Shown here piece after piece: positions 1-8,180 of a stretch of 14,383 nt of DNA. The notes below the pieces were generated by a model. The model ran no database searches, was not told the origin of the DNA, and saw only the letters and a program-made list of their open reading frames with translations. This stretch comes from Stramenopiles sp. TOSAG23-3 (Eukaryota; Sar). The number at the start of each line of letters is the position of its first letter. Positions within the stretch are counted from its first letter, which is position 1. The stretch covers positions 1-14,383 of the forward strand of contig LT642569.1 of the NCBI GenBank assembly GCA_900128585.1, in the 5' to 3' direction. The position numbers and the translations under genes are program-made.

Positions 1-222
1 GAGAAGGAAGGAATAGAAGGAAGGAAGAGAAGGAAGGAATAGAAGGAAGGAAGAGAAGGAAGGAATAGAAGGAAGGAAGGAAGGAAGGAAGGAAGGAAGG
101 AAGGAAGGAAGGAATAGAAGGAAGGAAGAGAAGGAAGGAAGGAAGGAAGAGAAGGAAGGAAGGAAGGAATAGAAGGAAGGAAGAGAAGGAAGGAAGGAAG
201 AGAAGGAAGGAAGGAAGGAAGG
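1..222. repeat. GGAA-rich polypurine minisatellite at the left end
   Basis: The tract is almost pure A/G on the + strand. It is built from GGAA and GAAGA units broken by the interruption AATAG. The only T residues are at 14, 40, 66, 115 and 170. The first three are exactly 26 bases apart, so the left part is a 26-bp higher-order unit, and later units have drifted in length (49 and 55 between T residues). A pure GGAA run lies between about 70 and 112. No ORF or gene signal is present. Confidence 0.95.
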
Positions 223-530
223 TCTTTCTTCTTTTCCTCTTCTTACTTTTTTTTATTTTTTTTAATTATTTTTTCATTTCTTTTTTCTCTTCTTTTTCTT
301 CGTTTTTTGTTTTGTTTAGTTTAGTGTTTTATAGTTATTTTATTTATTCCAGTAGTAAGAACAACATTAATTATTCTCAACACATTCCCTCTTCTCGTTT
401 CGTCAGAGAGACTATTTTTTCAAAGTCCAATTCTGTTTCTTATTTCTTCTTACACCCTCCGTCACGCACTTACTACCCAACGAACGTAGAAAATTGCGCG
501 ACGTTGATCTTTTGTAACGTTCTTCCTCCC
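223..530 (+). promoter_or_regulatory. T/C-rich leader and presumed promoter of the giant gene
   Basis: Composition flips abruptly at 222/223 from polypurine to polypyrimidine. Positions 223-320 are almost all T and C with scattered A and G. From about 320 to 530 the DNA is mixed and contains no ATG, so the first ATG downstream is at 531. The frame stays open back to about 312, but no ATG lies there, so I treat this part as promoter or 5' UTR. I see no clear TATA box. The role as leader is inferred from position only. Confidence 0.5.
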
Positions 531-3500
531 ATGCTGAAGAGGTATGGGAAGAAACGTGTATCTGTTGGTTTAAAGATGGAATCGTCAGATCAACTGCCGC
601 AGAACTGGCAAAAATACATAGACCCGAGCAGTGGGGAAGCGTATTACGTCAATAAGGAGACAAATGAGTCTCAGTGGGAGAAACCGGGAGGGGACGACGC
701 CGGGCAGTGGGAAGAACCCGGCGGGAAAGTCTATTTCGCCAACAAGGAGACAGCTGAGATGCAAAACATGACGCTTGTAAACCCTATGAACGGGGTGGAG
801 CGTACGTTCGAAATCGAGAAGCCGCGTGGCCAGAAACGAGGGACTAGGCACACACGAAACTCGTGGTCCGTTCCCAACGACGACTCGGTTTTGAAAAAAA
901 GTAGTTCGACGGGGGGGAAAATGGTGGTGAAGTTGAGAACTAAGTGCTCCAAACGAGCAATGATTGGCGCCGGTGGCTGCTGCCTTCTCTTGGTCTGCCT
1001 TACCATACTCCTTGCTCTGCTTGCCGGACGCGCGGGAGAAAGACGCGAAAAGAAAGGCTTGGCAGGGGCAGGGCAAACTACGACCAGTGCGCCCGCCATC
1101 CCCGCGGTGGCGAACCCAACTCGCCTTGTTGGCCAAGAGCTGAACCTTGTAGGCCTGTCGCTGCAGCAAGTGCAAGATGGGTTGCCCGGCATTCGCGTGG
1201 GGATTGCGAAATCCCTCAGCGTTGCAAACGATGATGTGATCGTAGTGTCCGTTACCGCGGGTAGCAGTAGAAGACGGCGACGAACCTTGGGTGGGCAGAA
1301 GGTTTACATTTTGTACAAAGTCAAAGTAGTGGACGACGCCGCCGTTGCGCTTCTGAAAGCAAAGATGAACTCCAACGATACCCAAATGACGATAAAGCGC
1401 GAAATCGTGCAGGCCATTCCTTCGGCCCGTATTGAAGACGTGTCCATATCCTCGTCCGCGCCGACCAGCGAAGTCTACGCGCCGCCAACGAAAAACTTCG
1501 ATTGGCGAGACTGCGGAAACGCAACGGTGCCTCTTAACCAACCGCTCGGCTACCCGAAAGACGTTTCTCCGGGGCTGGTGACCCTCCCACGGAGTGGCGA
1601 ACATGTCATCTTGACCCTGAAGAGAATTTTGGAACGCGACTGCTCTACGACCTCAGTCGCACGTTCGTACGACGGGAATGTTTGGGAAGGGACTTATCCG
1701 CATCCCCACGACCCCAAAGAGTGCGACACAGGAACAAAATCGTGTACAATAGAGACGAGCAACATAGGTGTTGCGTACCGTATCGACGCGTATTCGCTTA
1801 CGGCCGATGAGGTGCGAACGAGTAATGAAACCATTTCACGATTGTTGCTGCAGGCAACGTACGGCCCTAGCGAAGACTCCATTGCTGATTTTGTCGCCTC
1901 GCACGGCACGACAGTCAACGGGGCCACGCTCACAAGTTTTTTAAACACGCAAATGAACGTGATTCCCTCGACGTTGCTGCGGGAATACTACAGAAAACGA
2001 ACTAACCCCAGAACGCCCGTGGCCAACTCGGCGGGGATCGCAAGGCCCTTGTGCGAAGGTGGCAGTCGTTTTCACCGGTTTGCATTCAACCAGCTCGATC
2101 TGCAAAAGACCCTGAACGTAAGCTCCAGCGCTGTGTCTGGAAAGTTCGAGCTCTCAATCGACGGAGTGCTCCGTACTGAAGTCGATTCTCTAACGACTGG
2201 CAAAGGGGCCATAACCACTGGAAGCGGATATGTTATCTGCAAAGTCGAAGAGTGGACTGGAACTGGCCGTGTAGCGTTTTACGAGGAAGGGAAGTGCGGC
2301 ACAAACACGCTGTACCTGAGAAACCCAATTATTAATTTTACAAACCCAGACTTTGGCATAACGCAATTGTTTGATCAAGTGAATGATGTTGATGTGCATG
2401 ATCTAAATCTCCCAAGCGAAGATGCCATTATAGTTGAACGGTACAATGCAGCGTGCAATGATAGGCAAGTGCACGGGAACAGTTTCATCAAGTTAGCCGG
2501 TCGCAGCGGGGAGAAAACTTGGTATAAACATGACCCAAGATTAAGATTGATCGACAACAGTTTGAAAACCCCGGCCAACGTCTCGGCATTCGAAGACACT
2601 GCGTCGACGTGCCCAAGTGTCCCAAAATCATTTTTGAATCGAGGGAGCTGCGTGAGGCTTTCGAGTGCCTGTAGCCCGTTGAAGTTCACCAACGGGTGGC
2701 TGCCTTTAAATTCATCAAACTTGCGCTTGTGGTACACGGCGAACCAGAAGCATGTGCACTACTTAACGGGTCTACGGCTGGAAAATCCCTACCACAAACA
2801 TCTGTGCAAGATTTCAACCTATACCAGATGGAAAAAAGTCAATGTGGGGGGCTGCGTTGGCGGCATTACAGAAACGCTACAGGGCACAGAAACACTGAAT
2901 ACCATCGTTAACCTATTGAACAATTCTCTGGATGCAAACCCATACGTGCGCGACATTGAGGTTGGCAACGAGCCTTGTAACGACACCTTACAGATTGAAA
3001 ATGATGGAGTCGGCGTAAAGGTGGAAGCGGGGGGCCTTTGTTGGCAGCGAGTACATGAACATGAGTACAACGTTTACGATTTTACACTCTGGACTATCCA
3101 GCACGATGGGAATAAAGTTGCCAAGCAAGCAGGAAGACCCAACCCCATAACCAAATTTGCCCTTGATGGCCGCGTCGATTTTGTCTATCCTGGGTGGCAT
3201 CCAATGCAGAGATGGAAGGACAAAGTGAACCGATTCATACAATTCGTCGGTCGCTATGGGGATTCTGTTAACTTTGAAAATTTGAACTCCGAAGTGCAGA
3301 CCTACGAGTTGGCAGAAATGGCGAACGCGGTGGCAGGTGGTGCCTCCGATGGCTTCGAATCCTGTGGGTCGCGGGGAGAGATCCGAAACGAGGAAAAATA
3401 TGGACATCTGTACCGGTTTCCGTCGAAGCGCTTGGACTTGGGAATAGATGCCAACAATGAACTTGACTTTCCATATTATAGAACTGAAGGAAAGCACATG

Positions 3501-6500
3501 GTGTGGCTGAATGTAGCCTTGAAGTCACCCGACCAGCTAAGGCAGAAAGTGGCATGGGCCCTTTCCCAGATACTAGTAATCGGTGAAAGCGGACTAAGTG
3601 GAAAAGAAGATGAAATTGAAAACTGGCTCATTTATTACGATAACTTTGTCCGAAACGCATTCGGCAGCTACAGGACCATCCTGAAAGAAGTTAGCTATTC
3701 CCCGATGATGGGCTCATACTTAACTTACACGCAAAACAAAGCCTACAAGTTTTCCAAAACTTTCCCGGACGAGAATTATGCGAGGGAGATCATGCAACTG
3801 TTCACGGTTGGGCTTTGGAAGCTGAACGTTGATGGGACTTACAAGCTCGACGCGGATGGTAACAAACAAGAAACCTACACGAATGATGACATTGTATCGT
3901 TTGCTCGAATTTGGACTGGATTTGACCGAGTCTTGCAACGCAGCAACGTGGAGCATCAGGTCGGCGTAAACTCAAAGAATTTTTTTGATCCAATGCAAAT
4001 AAAACCTGACTGGAGGGATTCGCTGCCAAAGCGTGCGCTGGATAAAGGGTTTATCGGGGACGGATACCCACTGTGCAGTGATTTGCCCAAGCTTGAATTT
4101 CTTGCCCCGGGCGCGGAGTACATTAATACTGGGACCAAATCCGACGAGGGCGAATGGTCCGACAGAGACCCTGACGTCCGTGGAAGCCGACAACAATTCA
4201 CGGTATCCAATGCGGGAAACAGTGACCTTTTCAATAAACTTTGCGGTCCGAAAGCTGCCGATGGGGGGTGTACTTTTCCGGACAAAATTACTCTGGGGGA
4301 TGCCCTACAGTGTGCTGGGGATGAATGCAAGGCTGACTTTATTCGTGTTGTGAAGGTGGTGGACAGCGTTAGTGACCGCACAAATTACTATACGTACCAT
4401 AGACCGCCGTGCGTTCGCCTAATGTTCTTTGAGGACGGAAGGGTCACTGTGGACAGAAGAAGCCTGGGAAGTCAGAGCAAGCTTCATACCGCGTACCAGT
4501 GCGCCAACCCAAACACAAAGTCGGCGGGTGCCGCATGCTGCGACAACGGAAACGTGAAAAATCTGCCCTATGCAAGGACTGGCGCGTTGAGTGCCTGCAA
4601 TTTTGAGCTGGAATTTATGAGCTACAACACATCGCGCTCGCGGTGTGAAAAGTTAGGCTGGCAAGTTTGCGAAACGGTAGGTGGTTCTACCAGCAACTAT
4701 AAATCCCGTATAACAAGTTGTGGGCTGTACATGCACAGCTGGACCAGTGCAAGCTGCAATTACCAGGTTCAAGTTCTATCGTCAGGTTACCTCAATGTTG
4801 TAGATGTACAGAGGCACCGAACAGAGTATGCATTGGACAATAAAAATTTTATGTTGGTGCGATGGAAAAACAACGAATTTCCAACTTTAACCCCCACTTG
4901 CGGAGCTGGATGCACTGCCGAAGGACAAAGCTGCCTTTGCAACATCACCGTGATCAACTCCGTGGGCATCCAGTCGTCTACGGCAGGGGCGCTGCCATCG
5001 GTGATAGAAATCGAAGAAAAATTGAATATAGGTGCCTATTCCCCGGAAGGGGTCTATAACAAAATTGATGCGGGGACGTACTCAGAGTGCACCACTGGCC
5101 CATGCAATACTCACTACCAAACCCATAAAGTGCGTGTGTACTTGCTCTCAGGGACAGGCTCTGGTCAGTTTGATGAGAATACAATTTTCGAGATCCCTCC
5201 AAAATACCCGGGGGAGGCTGCACGGTTTTTTATAAACAAAGCCTCTGTCGTAAAAGTTGGCCAGCAGTACCAGTTTCGTAATCCACCAAATTTTATGCCA
5301 GGTTTGGGAGAAATGTACCAGTACCGTGGCGCTGGGTTTTCCAGTAAGTTTCATATATCTGAAGCTGCCCATGAAGTTGACGCATTGTTGGACCACGTGT
5401 TCGAGCATCCAAATACGGCACCGTTTGTGTCGCATCGATTGATACAAAGGCTTGTAAGCAGCAACCCAAGTCCGCGCTACGTAAAGGCAGTTGCAACAGC
5501 ATTCATCAACGGAAACACTTCAGATGGGAATGTTTATAGCGGGAAATATGGAGACATTGGTGCTGCGGTGGCGGAGATTCTGATCGACCAGGAAGCGCGC
5601 TCGCAAACGTTGGATGTTGACCCTTTTGCGGGAAAACTTCGCGAGCCTATTCTGAAAGTTGTCCACTTCCTGAAAGCAATGAAGTACAAGTCAAAGGACC
5701 GTAGAGAAATAAATCTATACGGAATGGATGCAAAAGTTGGGCAAGCGTCGTTTGCGTCGCCCACTGTGTTTAATTTTTTTTTGCCAGAGTTCGTGCCCCC
5801 TGGCCCAATACACAAAGCCAATTTAGTTAGCCCAGAATCCCAGTTGAGCACAACACCCTTGTTAATTGGTTTTTTAAATGGTATGGATAGCCTGATTCAA
5901 TACGGGCTTACAAACTGCGGGTACGGGTTTGGTGACTTTATTGCCAGGCCATCGCGGTCATGTAACAGTAACAACAAAGCTGCAACTACTGCGGATGGCA
6001 CAATCCAGTTTTCACCGAGCGAAAATGACGTTGATGCCGTAATCAACCAAATTGATTTGTTGTTAACCTCAGGGCGACTGAACCAGAATGATTGGAGTGC
6101 CCTCAAGGCAGTGTACACGAAAGAAAGTAACGCGGAAGATGCATTGAAAGAGGCGCTCCGTTTGTTGATTCTAACTTCAGAATTTCATACGACCGTTCTC
6201 AACAGGCTAAAGCCAACGGCACGAAGCGTTCCTCAACCAACAGTCTCTCAAGGGCGGCAGTACAAAGCCATTGTAGTGCTGTTTTTAGCGGGTGCAGCAG
6301 ATTCGTTCAACATGATTGTGCCGCACTCGGAATGTGGTGGCACACACGATTTGCACCAGGAATACCTAGATGTTCGGACAAACGTCGCTCTGGAAAAAAG
6401 CTCTCTGCTCGAAATTAATGTTCCACATCAACCGTGCAACAAGTTCGGGATACACCCAAGCTTACCAATACTTAAGCAGCAGTATGACGCCGGAAACGCC

Positions 6501-7538
6501 AGTTTCATCGCAAACATGGGGGCGTTGGTAGAACCAATTACAAAAGCAGAGTATAAAGCAAAGTCGAAGCGTGTGCCGCCGAGCCTGTTCGCTCACAATA
6601 TTATGCAGCGGGCTATGCACACTGTCCACGCCCAAGTTGCATCGTCCAATGGAGTGTTAGGCCGTATGGTGAAAGTCGTCTCAAAAGAGCAAAGAGATGA
6701 TTCAAACAACGTTGTTCCTGCGTACAGTAGTAACATGTATAGTCTGAATGGCAACCAGCGCATGCTGGAAGGAGCCGCGCCGGAGCATATTCCTTTTATA
6801 ATTGACAAGAGGAACGGGATAATAAAGTTTAGAAAGTACAATGTCATGAGCTCAGATATTGAGAATGTGACAAAACTTGAGTCGGAAAATGTGTTTACAG
6901 AAACATATAGTTCAGGTCTGGAAAATTCGCTTCGACAAACTGAACATTTGGGCGAGTTGCTGGGCGGTGTTACGCTTGATACAACGTTCGGTGATACTGA
7001 TGATGTGAGCAGGCAGTTGAACCAGGTGTCAAGACTAATAAAACTTCGGAAATCGCTCAATTCGGAGCGCGATGTGTTCATCATTACTCACGGGGGATAC
7101 GACACACATAATGATGATGGCGACATTTTCCAAGGAAAGTTGGATCAGATCAATGCGGGCCTCACTTCGTTCGTGGCTGAGATGAAAGCTCAGAATATTT
7201 TCGAAAATACTGTTTTAGTTTCCACCAGCGATTTTGGCCGAACACTCACGTCCAATGGCCAGGGAACGGATCATGCGTGGGGTGGCAACTATTTTGTGTT
7301 GGGCGGCGGTGTAAAGGGGTCAAAATTTTTGGGCCAGTACCCGGAGAAACTAGGGAGTGACAGCTCGCTGAATATCGGAAGAGGCCGCATTTTGCCCACT
7401 ACTAGCTGGGAAGCAATGTGGAATGGGCTTGCTGAATGGTTTGGAGTGGTCCCCAGCAAAATAGATGAAGTGCTGCCAAACAAACAGAATTTTCCCAACA
7501 ATCACATGTTCACAAGAGAGCAAATGTTTTCCAATTGA
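531..7538 (+). CDS. Giant type II membrane protein: WW - TM - SEA-like - DUF1800 - DUF1501
   Basis: Single ORF of 2335 residues. The ATG at 531 is the first available but has a weak context (C at -3). The ATG at 576 has A at -3 and G at +4 and may be the main start (2320 residues). Residues 22-52 form a WW domain with W26, the YY pair and W49-E-K-P. A degenerate second copy follows at about 57-80. Residues 143-166 are a hydrophobic helix with basic residues before it, suggesting a cytosolic N-terminus. Residues 207-314 look like a SEA/ferredoxin-like alpha-beta segment interrupted by five arginines (247-251). DUF1800 starts near 434 (SRLLLQATYGP), continues with RQKVAWALSQ (about 1004), DENYAREIMQLF (1080) and ARIWTGF (1125), and resumes at HPNTAPF (1626) and SNPSP. 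Long Cys-containing inserts separate these blocks. DUF1501 runs from about 1910 to the end, with HGGYDTH (2187), SDFGRT (about 2233) and GTDHAWGG (about 2246). The biochemical role is unknown. The DUF1501 motifs resemble the metal-site signatures of the alkaline phosphatase/sulfatase-like fold. Confidence 0.9.
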   Translation: MLKRYGKKRVSVGLKMESSDQLPQNWQKYIDPSSGEAYYVNKETNESQWEKPGGDDAGQWEEPGGKVYFANKETAEMQNMTLVNPMNGVERTFEIEKPRGQKRGTRHTRNSWSVPNDDSVLKKSSSTGGKMVVKLRTKCSKRAMIGAGGCCLLLVCLTILLALLAGRAGERREKKGLAGAGQTTTSAPAIPAVANPTRLVGQELNLVGLSLQQVQDGLPGIRVGIAKSLSVANDDVIVVSVTAGSSRRRRRTLGGQKVYILYKVKVVDDAAVALLKAKMNSNDTQMTIKREIVQAIPSARIEDVSISSSAPTSEVYAPPTKNFDWRDCGNATVPLNQPLGYPKDVSPGLVTLPRSGEHVILTLKRILERDCSTTSVARSYDGNVWEGTYPHPHDPKECDTGTKSCTIETSNIGVAYRIDAYSLTADEVRTSNETISRLLLQATYGPSEDSIADFVASHGTTVNGATLTSFLNTQMNVIPSTLLREYYRKRTNPRTPVANSAGIARPLCEGGSRFHRFAFNQLDLQKTLNVSSSAVSGKFELSIDGVLRTEVDSLTTGKGAITTGSGYVICKVEEWTGTGRVAFYEEGKCGTNTLYLRNPIINFTNPDFGITQLFDQVNDVDVHDLNLPSEDAIIVERYNAACNDRQVHGNSFIKLAGRSGEKTWYKHDPRLRLIDNSLKTPANVSAFEDTASTCPSVPKSFLNRGSCVRLSSACSPLKFTNGWLPLNSSNLRLWYTANQKHVHYLTGLRLENPYHKHLCKISTYTRWKKVNVGGCVGGITETLQGTETLNTIVNLLNNSLDANPYVRDIEVGNEPCNDTLQIENDGVGVKVEAGGLCWQRVHEHEYNVYDFTLWTIQHDGNKVAKQAGRPNPITKFALDGRVDFVYPGWHPMQRWKDKVNRFIQFVGRYGDSVNFENLNSEVQTYELAEMANAVAGGASDGFESCGSRGEIRNEEKYGHLYRFPSKRLDLGIDANNELDFPYYRTEGKHMVWLNVALKSPDQLRQKVAWALSQILVIGESGLSGKEDEIENWLIYYDNFVRNAFGSYRTILKEVSYSPMMGSYLTYTQNKAYKFSKTFPDENYAREIMQLFTVGLWKLNVDGTYKLDADGNKQETYTNDDIVSFARIWTGFDRVLQRSNVEHQVGVNSKNFFDPMQIKPDWRDSLPKRALDKGFIGDGYPLCSDLPKLEFLAPGAEYINTGTKSDEGEWSDRDPDVRGSRQQFTVSNAGNSDLFNKLCGPKAADGGCTFPDKITLGDALQCAGDECKADFIRVVKVVDSVSDRTNYYTYHRPPCVRLMFFEDGRVTVDRRSLGSQSKLHTAYQCANPNTKSAGAACCDNGNVKNLPYARTGALSACNFELEFMSYNTSRSRCEKLGWQVCETVGGSTSNYKSRITSCGLYMHSWTSASCNYQVQVLSSGYLNVVDVQRHRTEYALDNKNFMLVRWKNNEFPTLTPTCGAGCTAEGQSCLCNITVINSVGIQSSTAGALPSVIEIEEKLNIGAYSPEGVYNKIDAGTYSECTTGPCNTHYQTHKVRVYLLSGTGSGQFDENTIFEIPPKYPGEAARFFINKASVVKVGQQYQFRNPPNFMPGLGEMYQYRGAGFSSKFHISEAAHEVDALLDHVFEHPNTAPFVSHRLIQRLVSSNPSPRYVKAVATAFINGNTSDGNVYSGKYGDIGAAVAEILIDQEARSQTLDVDPFAGKLREPILKVVHFLKAMKYKSKDRREINLYGMDAKVGQASFASPTVFNFFLPEFVPPGPIHKANLVSPESQLSTTPLLIGFLNGMDSLIQYGLTNCGYGFGDFIARPSRSCNSNNKAATTADGTIQFSPSENDVDAVINQIDLLLTSGRLNQNDWSALKAVYTKESNAEDALKEALRLLILTSEFHTTVLNRLKPTARSVPQPTVSQGRQYKAIVVLFLAGAADSFNMIVPHSECGGTHDLHQEYLDVRTNVALEKSSLLEINVPHQPCNKFGIHPSLPILKQQYDAGNASFIANMGALVEPITKAEYKAKSKRVPPSLFAHNIMQRAMHTVHAQVASSNGVLGRMVKVVSKEQRDDSNNVVPAYSSNMYSLNGNQRMLEGAAPEHIPFIIDKRNGIIKFRKYNVMSSDIENVTKLESENVFTETYSSGLENSLRQTEHLGELLGGVTLDTTFGDTDDVSRQLNQVSRLIKLRKSLNSERDVFIITHGGYDTHNDDGDIFQGKLDQINAGLTSFVAEMKAQNIFENTVLVSTSDFGRTLTSNGQGTDHAWGGNYFVLGGGVKGSKFLGQYPEKLGSDSSLNIGRGRILPTTSWEAMWNGLAEWFGVVPSKIDEVLPNKQNFPNNHMFTREQMFSN

Positions 7539-7546
7539 GTGAAGAC

Positions 7547-7610
7547 TACTTAGGCATACTTAGTCATACTTAGTCATAGTCAAAAACAAATTATACTTAG
7601 TCCTAGTCAT
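7547..7610. repeat. 10-bp tandem repeat just after the giant gene
   Basis: Nine bases after the stop codon, a TACTTAGKCA unit is repeated head to tail at 7547-7556, 7557-7566 and 7567-7576. A partial TAGTCA follows, and a further TACTTAGTC/TAGTCAT piece lies at 7594-7610. It falls in the presumed 3' UTR, in the 183-base spacer between two convergent genes. No function is evident. Confidence 0.8.
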
Positions 7611-7677
7611 AAAAAAATGATAATATTTTCGTATTTTTTTAACCCATTTTCTTAAATGCTTTAATCATTAATTAATG

Positions 7678-7690
7678 AATAAAAAATAAA
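7678..7690 (+). terminator. Paired AATAAA polyadenylation signals
   Basis: Two AATAAA hexamers, at 7678-7683 and 7685-7690, lie about 140 bases past the stop of the giant gene on its strand. They are the best candidate 3'-end signal for that transcript. Cleavage just downstream would fall at the very end of the convergent RING gene, so the two 3' ends probably overlap. Confidence 0.5.
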
Positions 7691-7721
7691 AGGCAGTATT
7701 TACCAAAGAGTCTTTTTCTTT

Positions 7722-8180
7722 TCAGACAGTTTCAATCCTGCAGTTGGGGCACTTGGACGACACTTTAAGCCACTTGTCGATACAGTCGGCGTGGAAATCA
7801 TGTTTGCAGGTAGGCATTTGCTTGCACGTCGAGTTCAGTTCGATTTCCACTTGGCAAATTGTGCAGGTTTTTCCTTTCTCTCTCATTTCGTGTTTTGGTA
7901 TTACCATTTTCTTGGACTTTTTGCTGCTCTTGCGCTTTTGGCGTGTTCTTCTTGGACGCCTCCTCCGAGCCCCGCTCCCCCCCCTCCCACGATAACGAAA
8001 ACGACACGGGCGCGGGCAGATCGTTGAACAATAGTTTTCTCGTAGGTATTCTAAGTTCCATAGCAAAGAAATATAACAAGAGACAAAAAGAAGATAAATA
8101 ACCACTTTCACTAAATTAGTAAACTCTTGTTGTCCTTCTCGTTGTTTCGGCGCATACGTTGATGGTGCCGAATAATTCAT
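7722..8180 (-). CDS. Membrane-anchored RING-H2 protein, likely E3 ubiquitin ligase
   Basis: The 152-residue ORF starts at an ATG with A at -3. Residues 23-42 form one hydrophobic segment, a likely membrane anchor. A Cys cluster follows (C51, C55, C59), then a strongly basic stretch at about 60-91 rich in Arg and Lys. The C-terminus is a complete RING-H2 finger: C106-x2-C109, C125-x-H127, H130-x2-C133, C144-x2-C147, with the typical DKWL before the last pair. RING-H2 proteins of this size, with a TM helix and a terminal RING, usually recruit E2 enzymes to ubiquitinate membrane proteins (compare plant ATL proteins). The ligase role is inferred from the finger; no substrate-binding domain is visible. 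It ends 183 bases from the giant gene, tail to tail. The basic stretch could alternatively be a nuclear signal or a cytosolic juxtamembrane region. Confidence 0.85.
   Translation of the reverse strand: MNYSAPSTYAPKQREGQQEFTNLVKVVIYLLFVSCYISLLWNLEYLRENYCSTICPRPCRFRYRGRGGSGARRRRPRRTRQKRKSSKKSKKMVIPKHEMREKGKTCTICQVEIELNSTCKQMPTCKHDFHADCIDKWLKVSSKCPNCRIETV

Noticed and set aside
1-222. CRISPR-like array
   Set aside because: The units are simple GGAA repeats with no unique spacers of even length and no cas genes. The window is eukaryotic.
312-530. N-terminal extension of the giant protein back to 312
   Set aside because: The extension begins at TTG, contains no ATG, and translates T/C-rich leader DNA. 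A eukaryotic start at 531 or 576 is far more likely.
585-1604. 339-codon open frame on the minus strand
   Set aside because: It lies antisense to the WW, membrane and SEA-like part of the giant gene, which is clearly coding. The translation shows no domain.
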